From the NCBI RefSeq assembly GCF_003481705.1, contig NZ_QULN01000003.1:372001-436000 (forward strand): a stretch of 64,000 nucleotides of DNA, written 5' to 3'. Positions 19,378 to 27,088 of this stretch are shown here, in pieces; position 1 is the first letter of the stretch; every line of letters starts with the position of its first letter. The notes beneath the pieces are model-generated. The model was not told the DNA's origin, did not search any database, and saw only the letters and a list, made by a program, of their open reading frames with translations. This DNA comes from Butyricicoccus sp. OM04-18BH (lineage in GTDB: Bacteria > Bacillota > Clostridia > Oscillospirales > Butyricicoccaceae). A program made the position numbers and the translations under genes.

Positions 19378-19421
19378 TTATCCACAGTCTGTGTGGATAA
19401 GCTTGTGGAAACTGTGAATAA
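19378..19421. promoter_or_regulatory. DnaA-box cluster
   Basis: TTATCCACA (19378-19386) and its exact inverse TGTGGATAA (19392-19400) face each other across 5 bases. They are followed by TGTGGAAAC (19404, two mismatches) and TGTGAATAA (19413, one mismatch). The downstream 60 bases are AT-rich. No dnaA or dnaN gene lies nearby. Confidence 0.7.
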
Positions 19422-19515
19422 ATCTATATTTTTCACAAATTCGACACAAAAGCCCATTAAACTATATACATATAATACAGGAAATTAACACAGGAATTTA
19501 CAGGAGGTCTTCTCT

Positions 19516-20736
19516 ATGCCATACCACTTTGTTCGCCGCGCAGGCGTTCTGGCTCTCGCGGCGACTATGGTCGTGCCGCAGGCCGGTGCGCTCTCCGACG
19601 TTTCGAGCTGGGCGCAGGAGGATATTGCTGCGGCACAGCAGGCGGGCCTTATGCCGACCTCGCTTGCAGACAGCTCCGCCCGTGAGGAGATCACGCGCGC
19701 CGAGTTCTGTGCGATCGCCGTCAAGGCCTACAAGCAGCTGACCGGCAAGGCGGTCTATGCCTCAGGTCAGAAGTTCTTCCGCGACACGGACGACGCCAAC
19801 GTAAACGCAGCCTATTCTCTCGGTCTGGTCACCGGCCGCGCCAGCGGCTATTTCGACCCGAACGCGAGCATCGAGCGTCAGGATCTGTGCGTCATTCTCA
19901 ACAACATCCTCGACAAGGCCGGCATTGACGCGCCGGAGATCGCGGGCGACGCCTGCGTCGAGGACTATGACGACGTCAGCACGATCAAGTCCTACGCGGT
20001 CGACCCGGTCGTCCGCATGGTGGACTACACCATCGTCAACGGCATCTCGGACGGCTTGGGCAGTGCGCAGCTGGCTCCGTCCGGCACCGCGACGCGCGAG
20101 CAGGCCGTTATCATGGCCAACCGTTTCTGCAGCGAGTTCGAAAAGCTCTCGCCGAACAAGTCCGAGGTCGTTATCACCAAGCCGAACACGACGGTCAGCA
20201 CGCCGAACAACCTCTGGAACACCCCGAGCACGATCATTCCGGACGATAAGATGACGTTCGTCTACGGCCCGGGCGGCTCGAAATACACCTCTGCCGAGGA
20301 GGCCGAGGCGCACATGGTCGAGATTGCAGTTCCGGTATGGCGTCTCCAGTCGGACGGCACCAAGACCACCGGCACCGCTTACTTACAGGTCAACGCCTCG
20401 CTCGCCGCGATCTACAAGGCGATCTTCGAGGAGATCTACAACGGCGACGAAAAGTTCCCGATCAACGACGTCGGCTGCTATTCGTGGCGTACCGGCGAGC
20501 ATTCGCAGGGCACCGCGGTCGATATCAACCCGAACGAGAACATGGAGGCGACCATCAACGCCGACGGCTCGCTCACCCCGACCTGCGGCACGCACTGGAC
20601 GCCGTACACCGACCCGTTCTCCATTCCCGAGGGCGGCGACGTTTACAACGCCTTCACCAAGTACGGCTTCGCCTGGGGCGGCAACGCCTGGCACAGCAAG
20701 CGCGACTACATGCACTTCAGCTACTTCGGCAAGTAA
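19516..20736 (+). CDS. SLH-domain D-Ala-D-Ala carboxypeptidase-like (M15) protein
   Basis: The 406-residue protein has a signal peptide ending near GALS, then SLH repeats over about residues 25-215 (WAQEDIAAAQQAGLMP, ITRAEFC, ATREQAVIM). The C-terminal domain holds the M15 zinc-peptidase pattern: GEHSQGTAVDIN (His and Asp zinc ligands) near residue 330 and a final DYMHFSYFG (third His). M15 enzymes trim peptidoglycan peptides. The enzyme would thus be displayed on the wall. CAGGAGG precedes the ATG. The N-terminal half resembles the SLH protein at 10285. Confidence 0.88.
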   Translation: MPYHFVRRAGVLALAATMVVPQAGALSDVSSWAQEDIAAAQQAGLMPTSLADSSAREEITRAEFCAIAVKAYKQLTGKAVYASGQKFFRDTDDANVNAAYSLGLVTGRASGYFDPNASIERQDLCVILNNILDKAGIDAPEIAGDACVEDYDDVSTIKSYAVDPVVRMVDYTIVNGISDGLGSAQLAPSGTATREQAVIMANRFCSEFEKLSPNKSEVVITKPNTTVSTPNNLWNTPSTIIPDDKMTFVYGPGGSKYTSAEEAEAHMVEIAVPVWRLQSDGTKTTGTAYLQVNASLAAIYKAIFEEIYNGDEKFPINDVGCYSWRTGEHSQGTAVDINPNENMEATINADGSLTPTCGTHWTPYTDPFSIPEGGDVYNAFTKYGFAWGGNAWHSKRDYMHFSYFGK

Positions 20737-20746
20737 AAATTTCGAA

Positions 20747-20767
20747 AAGACTGCTTTATGCAGTCTT
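20747..20767. terminator. Hairpin copy 1 (AAGACTGC stem)
   Basis: AAGACTGC pairs with GCAGTCTT just after the SLH-peptidase stop. The same stem recurs in inverse flank orientation at 21807-21827. Confidence 0.5.
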
Positions 20768-20875
20768 CAGGATGACGAAATTGCAAGAATGATTTATTAT
20801 GCGTATGATGCGTACGGCTATCCCGGTGTAAGTTCTTGGAGTGCAACCAGAACCGTTCCATATTGTACAGCTTAA
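20768..20875 (+). pseudogene. Short coding remnant
   Basis: A frame of 35 codons without a credible start (ends ...TRTVPYCTA, includes YYAYDAYGYPG) follows hairpin copy 1. Tyr/Gly phrasing loosely recalls RHS repeats. It probably is a leftover of a larger gene. Confidence 0.3.
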
Positions 20876-20883
20876 AAAATATT

Positions 20884-20911
20884 CGGGACAACCTTTGCAT
20901 AGGTTGTCCCG
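20884..20911. terminator. Hairpin upstream of the membrane protein
   Basis: CGGGACAACC pairs perfectly with GGTTGTCCCG across a 8-base loop. It sits 8-17 bases before the start candidates of the next gene, so it may be a terminator for upstream transcription or a leader structure. Confidence 0.5.
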
Positions 20912-20918
20912 ATTTAAA

Positions 20919-21422
20919 ATGGTGATAATGATGAAGAGAACATTATTTATGTCAAGCGTATATTTAATCTTGTCAGGCTTGATAATTTTTTTTGCTGACT
21001 ATTTGACAACACCTTTTATACAGAAGTTGTATGGTTCAGGAATATCATTGGAAATAGTAGTAAGAATTAGATACAGTATTTCGGTAATTCTTTCTGCTAT
21101 AGTCTTTTTTCTTTTTCTTAGATTCTGGAAAAAAAGAAAGCAAAATTTGTTGCAAGTAAAAATAATATCAAAATGCATATTTGCTTATGTAATTTTATCG
21201 CTTCTATTAAAAACGTTTTTTCGGTCTTCAGTAATTATAACTTGGGCGGTTAATATTATATCGATTCCAGTTAATATTTTTACCTGCTATTACGATTTTG
21301 TGTTAGCTTTTTCGACTCATCCAATTGCATATATAGTTGGTTTTCTGCTATCACTGCTCCTGCCTTTTTTGATGTATTATCTTATCGCAAAAGAAACAAA
21401 AGAATTCGACTCCAAACCATAA
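20919..21422 (+). CDS. AT-rich multi-pass membrane protein, unknown
   Basis: About 167 residues with four to five hydrophobic helices (including SSVYLILSGLIIFF, SVILSAIVFFLFL, YVILSLLL and GFLLSLLLPFLMYYLI). No family is recognised. Base composition is far more AT-rich than the neighbours, suggesting transfer. The start is uncertain: ATGs at 20919, 20928 and 20931 all lie close to a hairpin, and none has a strong RBS. It sits alone among fragments. An immunity or small transporter role is possible but unsupported. Confidence 0.55.
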   Translation: MVIMMKRTLFMSSVYLILSGLIIFFADYLTTPFIQKLYGSGISLEIVVRIRYSISVILSAIVFFLFLRFWKKRKQNLLQVKIISKCIFAYVILSLLLKTFFRSSVIITWAVNIISIPVNIFTCYYDFVLAFSTHPIAYIVGFLLSLLLPFLMYYLIAKETKEFDSKP

Positions 21423-21542
21423 AATGCGTCAATCTTTCTAAAACTTATAAGAGCCTTATAAAAGACAAGATTTCCCAACTGTGCTCACCTCATGGATGCC
21501 AATACATATTCTGTACGCCGTTATATCCAGTAAGTCACATTT

Positions 21543-21584
21543 AAAAAATTCCACTCGGACTCGTGAAGTTCAAGTGGAATTTTT
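21543..21584 (+). terminator. Terminator-like hairpin
   Basis: AAATTCCACT pairs with AGTGGAATTT and is followed by TT. It lies 120 bases after the AT-rich membrane gene. The sequence between shows no gene. Confidence 0.6.
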
Positions 21585-21665
21585 GGGATGTTTTGAAACA
21601 GTCCACTTTTCGTTTAAGTAATTCATACAATATACCAAATTGTCTGCTCCAAAATGGTCAGGCCA

Positions 21666-21803
21666 TCACGCCAGCTCCGGCTGAGGCTGTTCCAAGCCAA
21701 GCTGGGGCTGGTCATCTTTTTTGCTTAACAGGAAGTTCAGTTCGTTCAGGCGTTCGACTTTGATCTGATATTCATCCTCCTGCGGCCACGGCTTTTCTGC
21801 CGT
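21666..21803 (-). pseudogene. C-terminal remnant of a large mobile-element helicase/methylase
   Basis: The reverse strand encodes about 45 codons ending in TGA: TAEKPWPQEDEYQIKVERLN followed by ELNFLLSKKD and a Q/P-rich tail. This resembles the extreme C-terminus of the SNF2-helicase/DNA-methylase proteins carried by many Firmicutes conjugative elements (recalled similarity, not searched). Nothing else of that gene remains; hairpin copy 2 abuts its upstream edge. Confidence 0.45.
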
Positions 21804-21806
21804 CTG

Positions 21807-21834
21807 AAGACTGCTTTATGCAGTCTTTTCTTTT
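21807..21834 (+). terminator. Hairpin copy 2 (AAGACTGC stem)
   Basis: AAGACTGC pairs with GCAGTCTT, followed by TTCTTTT. Further hairpins fill 21840-21960 (CGCTC...GGGCGCTTT; GTCGAAAA...TTTTCCGAC; GTGTTTT...AAAACAC). They lie after the leftward gene at 21965. Confidence 0.55.
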
Positions 21835-21964
21835 CGCAGGAAAAAGCGCTCGACCGGAAGGCCGGGCGCTTTGAGACTGTCGAAAAACTTCGTTTTCCGA
21901 CAATCTGTGTTTTAACTTCGCAAAACACGGACGTCCGAAAGTTCCCGTGCGGAAACTTTCCGTT

Positions 21965-22486
21965 TTATCGCAGGAAACCGAGCGAGCGGATGATCGGCGG
22001 TTCCTTTGCCTGTCCCTTGCAGATGGAGAAAAAGCAGATGATGCGGACAACGAACAGGACGGCATAGCAGATGCCGCAGGCTACCGGAATAAGAAAGGTC
22101 CAGAAGAACACCGCGCCGATGATGCCGAGCAGGATGTCAACGACCGTAAACTTGAGCGACTGACGGACATGGAAGCCTGCATACGGTGAGCTCTGGCTGC
22201 CGAGCAGGGCGATGATAACGCCTACCGTGCCGAGCAGATAGCACAGCATGGCGATAACCTTGTTATCGGAAATGTCCTTCGCATCAAATTCCGCAGTATG
22301 GTCATACGGGTCGAAATGATACGCCGGCTGCTGCCAGTTGTTCGGCTGCTGCCAGTTGTTCTGCTGTCCCCCGTTCGGCTGCTGCGAATTTTCGTGCGGC
22401 GCGCCGCCGCCGAAGCTCATGCCGCAGTTTTGACAGAATAAATCCGTATCGTTCATCTGAGAACCGCATTTTGGACATACTTTCAT
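21965..22486 (-). CDS. Zinc-ribbon DUF4870-like membrane protein
   Basis: The 173-residue protein starts with a double CxxC zinc ribbon (MKVCPKCGSQ...CQNCG), then a Gln/Asn-rich linker with repeated NNWQQP. Three hydrophobic segments follow, including VIAMLCYLLGTVGVI and FTVVDILLGIIGAVFFW. The layout matches zinc-ribbon DUF4870-type proteins of unknown role. The ATG at 22486 has AAGGGGGA upstream; the frame extension to 22642 lacks an RBS. It diverges from spoVT. Confidence 0.8.
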   Translation of the reverse strand: MKVCPKCGSQMNDTDLFCQNCGMSFGGGAPHENSQQPNGGQQNNWQQPNNWQQPAYHFDPYDHTAEFDAKDISDNKVIAMLCYLLGTVGVIIALLGSQSSPYAGFHVRQSLKFTVVDILLGIIGAVFFWTFLIPVACGICYAVLFVVRIICFFSICKGQAKEPPIIRSLGFLR

Positions 22487-22638
22487 GTTTTTCTCCCCCT
22501 TTATGGTCTCGAGCGGATTCTTTCTCCTTCCATTATATTCTCCGTGCCCTTCATTTGCAAGAGCGCAGAGAATTTTTCCGACTTTTTCCTGTGCCCCCGT
22601 TCGCTCCCTGCTCTGCCGCATATCTCCTCGCAAAATCC

Positions 22639-22667
22639 GCATTATTTTCTGTTCACTGTAAATACTA
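22639..22667 (+). promoter_or_regulatory. Candidate sigma-G-like promoter of spoVT
   Basis: GCATT (22639-22643) and AATACTA (22661-22667) are 17 bases apart. This partly fits the forespore sigma-G pattern (GnATA / CATnnTA). No good sigma-A pair is visible here. In Bacillus subtilis spoVT is a sigma-G gene. Confidence 0.35.
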
Positions 22668-22710
22668 CCACCATAACAACAGAACTACCGTAAATGGGAG
22701 GCAGAACAGC

Positions 22711-22887
22711 GTGAAAGCAACCGGAATTGTGAGGAGGATCGACGATCTCGGCCGCGTCGTCATCCCAAAGGAGATCAGAAGAACCCTGCGTATCCGCGAG
22801 GGCGACCCGTTACAGATGGCATTGACACCGTTTGAGAGATTCTGCTTCGCGATGTGCGATTTGGCCAAAAGGCAGGGATGGAATTAG
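22711..22887 (+). pseudogene. spoVT: spoVT 5' fragment (interrupted)
   Basis: From a GTG with GGGAGGC upstream the frame reads VKATGIVRRIDDLGRVVIPK and on to REGDP, the N-terminal AbrB/SpoVT DNA-binding segment. After codon 33 (22809) it leaves the family sequence and ends in 25 unrelated codons and TAG at 22885. The missing 147 codons are at 60844-61284. SpoVT is a forespore transcription regulator with an AbrB domain followed by a GAF domain. The break falls inside the AbrB domain, so this stub should not fold or bind DNA normally. The 25 extra codons belong to the inserted element and would be the recombinase C-terminus in its circular form. Confidence 0.93.
22801..22809 (+). other. attL core, GGCGACCCG
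   Basis: This nine-base core is shared exactly with 60835-60843. The left flank is spoVT; the right flank (22810-22829) is the element arm. Confidence 0.88.
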
Positions 22888-22938
22888 TACATAATGATGT
22901 GCTGACGATGAGAATATGCAAAAGCATTATCCAGGCTC

Positions 22939-22969
22939 GGGCGAAACCATGCGGTTTCGCCCTTTGTTT
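22939..22969 (+). terminator. Terminator after the spoVT stub
   Basis: GGGCGAAACC pairs with GGTTTCGCCC across ATGC, followed by TTTGTTTG. In the circular element it would terminate the recombinase transcript. Confidence 0.85.
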
Positions 22970-22976
22970 GTTGAAA

Positions 22977-23813
22977 TCAGTAGCTGACGATCAATCCGCC
23001 GCGCTCGGCGTAGTAGCTGCAGAGCCCGCGGGTCGGCAGGATCTCGATGCTTGTATTTTCCCAGATATCCAGAATGCTGTTTTTCAGCGTCTGAGCCAGT
23101 GCGAGATTATCACAATGGCTGATCGCGACATTTCCGCCGATGAATCCGTGCTCCTTCATGGTGCTGACCAGCGTCTGTACGACCTTTTTCGCACCGCGCG
23201 CCTTGCTTTCAAAGGTGATCTTTCCCTCGTCGCTGCCGCTGCCGATGCCCCAGATGCCGAGAGCCTTGGCGAGCATACCTGTCAGACGGTGGATGCGTCC
23301 GTTCTTGATCAGGTTGTCAAACGAGGAGAGCGCAAAGAGGATTTTGGTTTTCTGTAGAAAATTTCTGGCGTGCGCCGCAATATCGTCAAAGGAAAGGCCC
23401 TGACGAATCAGGCGCTCGATCTCCTTTACGCAGAGCAGAACCTCCGGTCCGGTGGATAAGGAGTCCAGAATGACGATCTTTTTATCCGGGTTTTTCTCCA
23501 GCGCCATATCTCTTGCCGCAAGAGCGCTGTTCATGCTGCCGGACAGCTGCGAGGAAATGGTGATCGCAATCGCGCAGTCCGCCTGTTCAAACTGCGCCAG
23601 CCATGCGTCCGGCGTGGGGCAGGAGGTGTGACCGGCCGAGTGTTCCTGCTCCATGGCGGAGAGCATTTCCATCGTATCCAGATGCTCGTCATCGACAAAA
23701 TCCCGCTCCCCGATGCGGATGGTAAACGGCACACTGGTCAGCCGAATCCTTCCGTCCGGACTGATGGAAGGGAGCAGATCACAGCTTGAATCCGTAATAA
23801 TGTTCCAGTTCAT
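22977..23813 (-). CDS. DegV-family fatty-acid-binding protein
   Basis: The 278-residue protein begins MNWNIITDSSCDLLP, the DegV signature TDSxxD/L, and contains TSCPTPDAWLAQFE and SSQLSGSMNSA, matching the fatty-acid pocket region. DegV/FakB proteins present fatty acids to the FakA kinase for phospholipid synthesis. No fakA is nearby. The ATG at 23813 has GAAAGGA 8 bases upstream; the open frame continues to 23936 without an RBS. It is the first gene inside the left end of the element, facing outward. Confidence 0.88.
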   Translation of the reverse strand: MNWNIITDSSCDLLPSISPDGRIRLTSVPFTIRIGERDFVDDEHLDTMEMLSAMEQEHSAGHTSCPTPDAWLAQFEQADCAIAITISSQLSGSMNSALAARDMALEKNPDKKIVILDSLSTGPEVLLCVKEIERLIRQGLSFDDIAAHARNFLQKTKILFALSSFDNLIKNGRIHRLTGMLAKALGIWGIGSGSDEGKITFESKARGAKKVVQTLVSTMKEHGFIGGNVAISHCDNLALAQTLKNSILDIWENTSIEILPTRGLCSYYAERGGLIVSY

Positions 23814-24034
23814 ATGTTTTTTCCTTTCTCTCTTACCGAAAATTTTCAATGTTATCGTGGGGAAAGCGCGCGCTCCCGCAGCCGGTCGATCTGCACCGCA
23901 CACAGCATCCGGCCTGTCCTGCACACTTTCCTTCATAAAACAGAAAATGCCTTAATGTTGTATTCATTATATAACAGAACGCGCATTTGATAAATAAAAA
24001 GTTTTACAGATGTTTGCAGATGCCGGTATGGCCG

Positions 24035-24805
24035 TCAGCGGGTCAGATATTGCAGGATCAGCACAAGGATCAGCATATGTACGGGATAAAAGGCATAGCA
24101 GGCATACTGGAACGGCTTGCTGTGATAGCCCTGCCGTCCGCGGTACAGCCAGATGGGGATGAGCGCCAGAAGTGCAAACCCCTGCTGACAGATCTCAAAT
24201 TCCATGCCGAATATATGGACGGGATACAGCAGACCGCCCAGGAGCTGCACATTGACCCAGTAGAGGGCGAGAAGCTGTCCTGCCAGACACCACCACTTCC
24301 GTCTGCGGAAGAAGTAGAAGATAAAGATCGTCAGCACGCCGGTGCCGTAGTAGTCCACCATGCTCAGAGTGCCCAGCACTGTGCCGATCAGCACAACAAG
24401 CAGGGCGGTGAGCAGATACAGCCATGTTTTCTGCTTTTTGCGCACGGTTTCCATCAGATGAATGCCCAGAAGGCCGAGCAGCAGCGTCCAGATCACGTTC
24501 TGGTGCACCGGATAAAACCAGGTTCCGCCGTACATCAGGTCGAACGGCACTTCGGAGAGCACGGCAAACAGCGCAAGCCGCAGGGCGTATTTTCGGAAGC
24601 TGTGGGTGTGAAAATATCCTTCCACCGCCATGAATGCGAAGATGGGAAAAGCCAGCCGTCCCGCACACGTCAGCCAGTCCTGCGCGGGCAGGAGGGTCGC
24701 CCAGAGATGATCCATCAGCATCAGCACCATGGCGAGAATGTGAAGTGCCGCGGCGCTGAGGGAAAAACGGCCGGAGGCGGGAGAGGACAGGTTGTTGGTT
24801 GACAT
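24035..24805 (-). CDS. TraX-family integral membrane protein
   Basis: The 256-residue protein has about seven to eight hydrophobic segments and the TraX-type motifs MLMDHLWATLLP, GRLAFPIFAFMAVEGY and YGGTWFYPVHQNVIW. TraX of plasmid F acetylates pilin, but chromosomal TraX-like proteins are widespread acyltransferase-like membrane proteins of unknown role. AAAGGAG precedes the ATG; a MITE is inserted only 18 bases upstream of that start. Confidence 0.82.
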   Translation of the reverse strand: MSTNNLSSPASGRFSLSAAALHILAMVLMLMDHLWATLLPAQDWLTCAGRLAFPIFAFMAVEGYFHTHSFRKYALRLALFAVLSEVPFDLMYGGTWFYPVHQNVIWTLLLGLLGIHLMETVRKKQKTWLYLLTALLVVLIGTVLGTLSMVDYYGTGVLTIFIFYFFRRRKWWCLAGQLLALYWVNVQLLGGLLYPVHIFGMEFEICQQGFALLALIPIWLYRGRQGYHSKPFQYACYAFYPVHMLILVLILQYLTR

Positions 24806-24822
24806 ACGGGTACTCCTTTATC

Positions 24823-24987
24823 TAAGGCAACACCGCACAATGAAAGCTGCGGCGCTTTGCGGAAATTTTTCACCCTGATTGCGTTGCGATTTCTTGCAAT
24901 ACGAAAGTATTGCTGCAAAACCGCGCCTTATCAGAGCACAAAATTTGCTCGCAAATCGCTCTTGTCTAATTATGCGGTATTGCCCTA
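24823..24987. mobile_element. 165-bp MITE
   Basis: Terminal inverted repeats TAAGGCAACACCGCACAAT (left) and the inverse of TAGGGCAATACCGCATAAT (right) match at 16 of 19 positions. The interior has no reading frame of note and includes a further hairpin (TGCAATACGAAAGTATTGCTGCA). No clear target duplication was seen. The following stretch to 25233 shows nothing recognisable. Confidence 0.7.
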
Positions 24988-25233
24988 AATCGTTCGGTAA
25001 TCGGGATGTGAGACACAGGAATGTGCTCTGCATTTATTATATACAGAAGAGCGGACAGCCGCAATGCCGCAGCGATAAACTTTTTGTGAATATCCGCGAG
25101 GCGGACACGGCACACAGACGGAAAACAGCCTTGCCGACCGGTGCGGGAGGGCGAGAAAAGCCGGAGATACAGATTCCCGACACAGCTTTGCAGCCATGCC
25201 GGGAACGGTTGAGGGAATATGAAGATCAGAAAG

Positions 25234-25535
25234 TTATAGCTCGCCGCGCGCTTCGCGCTCTGCAAGTTCTTTCATGATAGCGGGATACTTTTTGTCGAGC
25301 TGATACAGCAGGCCGACGATCAGAACGCCGACAAAGATCAGCAGCGGGCCAAACATATAGATGTTGATGATCGAGTTGATTGCGGACTGCGACTGCACAA
25401 CAGCGCTGCCGGTCGAGGAAATATAGCCGCACAAACTCATAATGCCTGCAATGCTGGTCTGTGCGATGCCGTTGCCAGCTTGGTGCCGACCGAACCGCCT
25501 GCGAAGAAGCAGGCTTCCTGCCCTATGTGCTGCTT
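25234..25535 (-). pseudogene. GPH-family sugar:cation symporter, C-terminal fragment
   Basis: The last 68 codons (MSLCGYISSTGSAVVQSQS... ending KELAEREARGEL) match the final helix and tail of MelB/GPH transporters. Upstream the preceding helix is readable only after restoring one base near 25476: GQEACFFAGGSVGTKL then NGIAQTSIAGIM. All earlier domains are missing. The remnant abuts the stop codon of the lipoprotein gene. Confidence 0.72.
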
Positions 25536-26454
25536 ATGACGCGCTGTCCAACGGGTTTGGGCGGTATCCATCCATAAGTTCATCATTTTCCATGATGAAG
25601 GAACGTGTCGTATCCTGTCCCCATGCAGTATCGTATTTTTCCATCAGATAATCGCTCAGTTCGGTTCTGTTCTGAATCTTTACAAGGCGGTACGGCTCCT
25701 GAAAGGCGACCTTTTCAATGAAGTACAGACTTCCGTCCTCTGCCGGCAGTAATACGCCCACGTGCCCGATAAACAGCGTATTGTCCGTATCCGAAAATCG
25801 GTCATGAAGGACAACGGAGATCAGACGGGCGGAACTGTCCTCAAAAGAAATACCGCGCTCCGACCAACCTGTCTGAAGCGCTTTGACCTGATTCGCCACC
25901 TCCGTGGTATCTGCAGCAGTTACCGACGCAAACAATGCGCAGAACTTGGACGTGCTGTCTCCGCAGAGAACGGCGGGATCTGCGGCTAGCGTTTCAAGAT
26001 CCATAAAGAGGGAGTCCTCGCCCTGCGTTTCTGGCTGATCTACTCCGGCGGTGACGAACTCATTGAACAGACTGAAGGCCGTGATCCGGCAGTTATAGCC
26101 GGGGAAGCTGCCGTTCTTCTCCGTCCACAGATCTTGCATCTCATAGGGGTCATATCTGGTCTCGGTGGGAGCGGCGTTCTCAAACCCGCCTGTCAGCCAT
26201 TCGCTCTTGACGCTGGCATTGAACTGATCCACGCGGTCCAGCAGCAGCTTCGTTCGGGTCTCATCCACATTGGCATCTGCAAGCGCTTCGGTGAGCAGCT
26301 TGCGTGAGTCCGCGTCCGTCAGATTGGAGTACGTTACGGTTTCCAGCGGCGGCTGCGCTGAATCCGGCTCGGCTTGCTGCACGCAGCCTGAGAGTGCCAT
26401 GAAGAGGAAGCTGACCACCAGAATCATGGTCAGGGAATTTCTTTTCAGTTTCAT
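25534..26454 (-). CDS. Lipoprotein, DUF4300-like
   Basis: The 306-residue protein has a lipoprotein signal peptide with lipobox LSGC (Cys near residue 23), then a Q/P-rich linker and a globular domain opening with VTYSNLTDADSRKLL. That opening and the later phrases NCRITAFSLF and FIGHVGVLL recall DUF4300 lipoproteins of Firmicutes (remembered similarity). Function unknown. The ATG at 26454 has AAAGGAAAGG upstream; the frame runs to 26559 without support. It faces the decayed symporter. Confidence 0.7.
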   Translation of the reverse strand: MKLKRNSLTMILVVSFLFMALSGCVQQAEPDSAQPPLETVTYSNLTDADSRKLLTEALADANVDETRTKLLLDRVDQFNASVKSEWLTGGFENAAPTETRYDPYEMQDLWTEKNGSFPGYNCRITAFSLFNEFVTAGVDQPETQGEDSLFMDLETLAADPAVLCGDSTSKFCALFASVTAADTTEVANQVKALQTGWSERGISFEDSSARLISVVLHDRFSDTDNTLFIGHVGVLLPAEDGSLYFIEKVAFQEPYRLVKIQNRTELSDYLMEKYDTAWGQDTTRSFIMENDELMDGYRPNPLDSAS

Positions 26455-26845
26455 AATTGATTTTGCCTTTCCTTTCATCGATCCTTGCGGGACAAAGTTG
26501 AACCTGCCGCACGGAACACTTAATATGGTAACCGACTCAGCAGGAAAAGTCCATATCAAGTATAACGTTTTCTTTTCAATTAGGTTATAGAGCCCACTTC
26601 AGATTATGTGTCCGACTCCCATCTGATAGGACAAGCCGCTGCCTCACACGCCAGAAGAGGGGCGGGTGATACAGCGACTGCTGGTTTTCTTTGTTTTTAA
26701 GCCTTGGTGTTCGAGTCACACCAGACCATAAATTCGGCAGGGCGCATCTTAAAAAGGTCGCCTCTCGCAGGGCAAAACTGAAATTTCGAAAAATCGAGTT
26801 TTTTCAACTTTTTCGTTCTAAAAGCAGCGCATTATATGTGAAAAC

Positions 26846-26869
26846 ACCGCACTTTTGTGCGGCGTTTTC
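26846..26869. terminator. Bidirectional hairpin
   Basis: CCGCAC pairs with GTGCGG around TTTT, with AAAA before and GTTTT after. In the 630-base gap 26455-27088 the only other features are the tRNA fragment and AT-rich DNA. Confidence 0.65.
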
Positions 26870-26896
26870 GGCGTTGCATCTTTCATCAACACATTT

Positions 26897-26941
26897 TGGT
26901 ACGCCCGGTGCGATTCGAACGCATGGCCTTTGGAGTCGGAG
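26897..26941 (-). other. 3' fragment of a tRNA-Arg (CCG) gene, candidate fossil att site
   Basis: The reverse strand contains positions about 32-76 of a tRNA: anticodon loop CTCCGAC (anticodon CCG), 3' anticodon stem TCCAA, T-loop GTTCGAATC, acceptor CGGGCG and end ACCA. The 5' half is absent: the upstream bases CACCG do not pair with TCCAA. Such 3' tRNA pieces usually mark an integrase attachment duplicate. Confidence 0.7.
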
Positions 26942-27088
26942 CGGTGCTATGTGAGGTGTTTGCATCGCAGCGACTACTAAAAAGACGCAGTTCACCAACA
27001 TTTTGTGTGGTTTTTGTATGTTTTCTGCACCTGTTGGGACTGCCGATATTCGGTGGCAGTAGCCTCGTAGTAGCCGCAGTGGCGTTGG

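Noticed and set aside
19378-19421. Assigning this as the chromosomal oriC
   Set aside because: Only two perfect boxes and no dnaA, dnaN or gyrase genes nearby; kept as a DnaA-box cluster instead.
24966-25265. 99-codon reverse frame after the MITE
   Set aside because: It overlaps the end of the decayed symporter and the MITE, has no RBS and resembles no known protein.
26897-26941. Functional tRNA gene
   Set aside because: The 5' acceptor, D-arm and 5' anticodon stem are missing, so only a 3' fragment is present.
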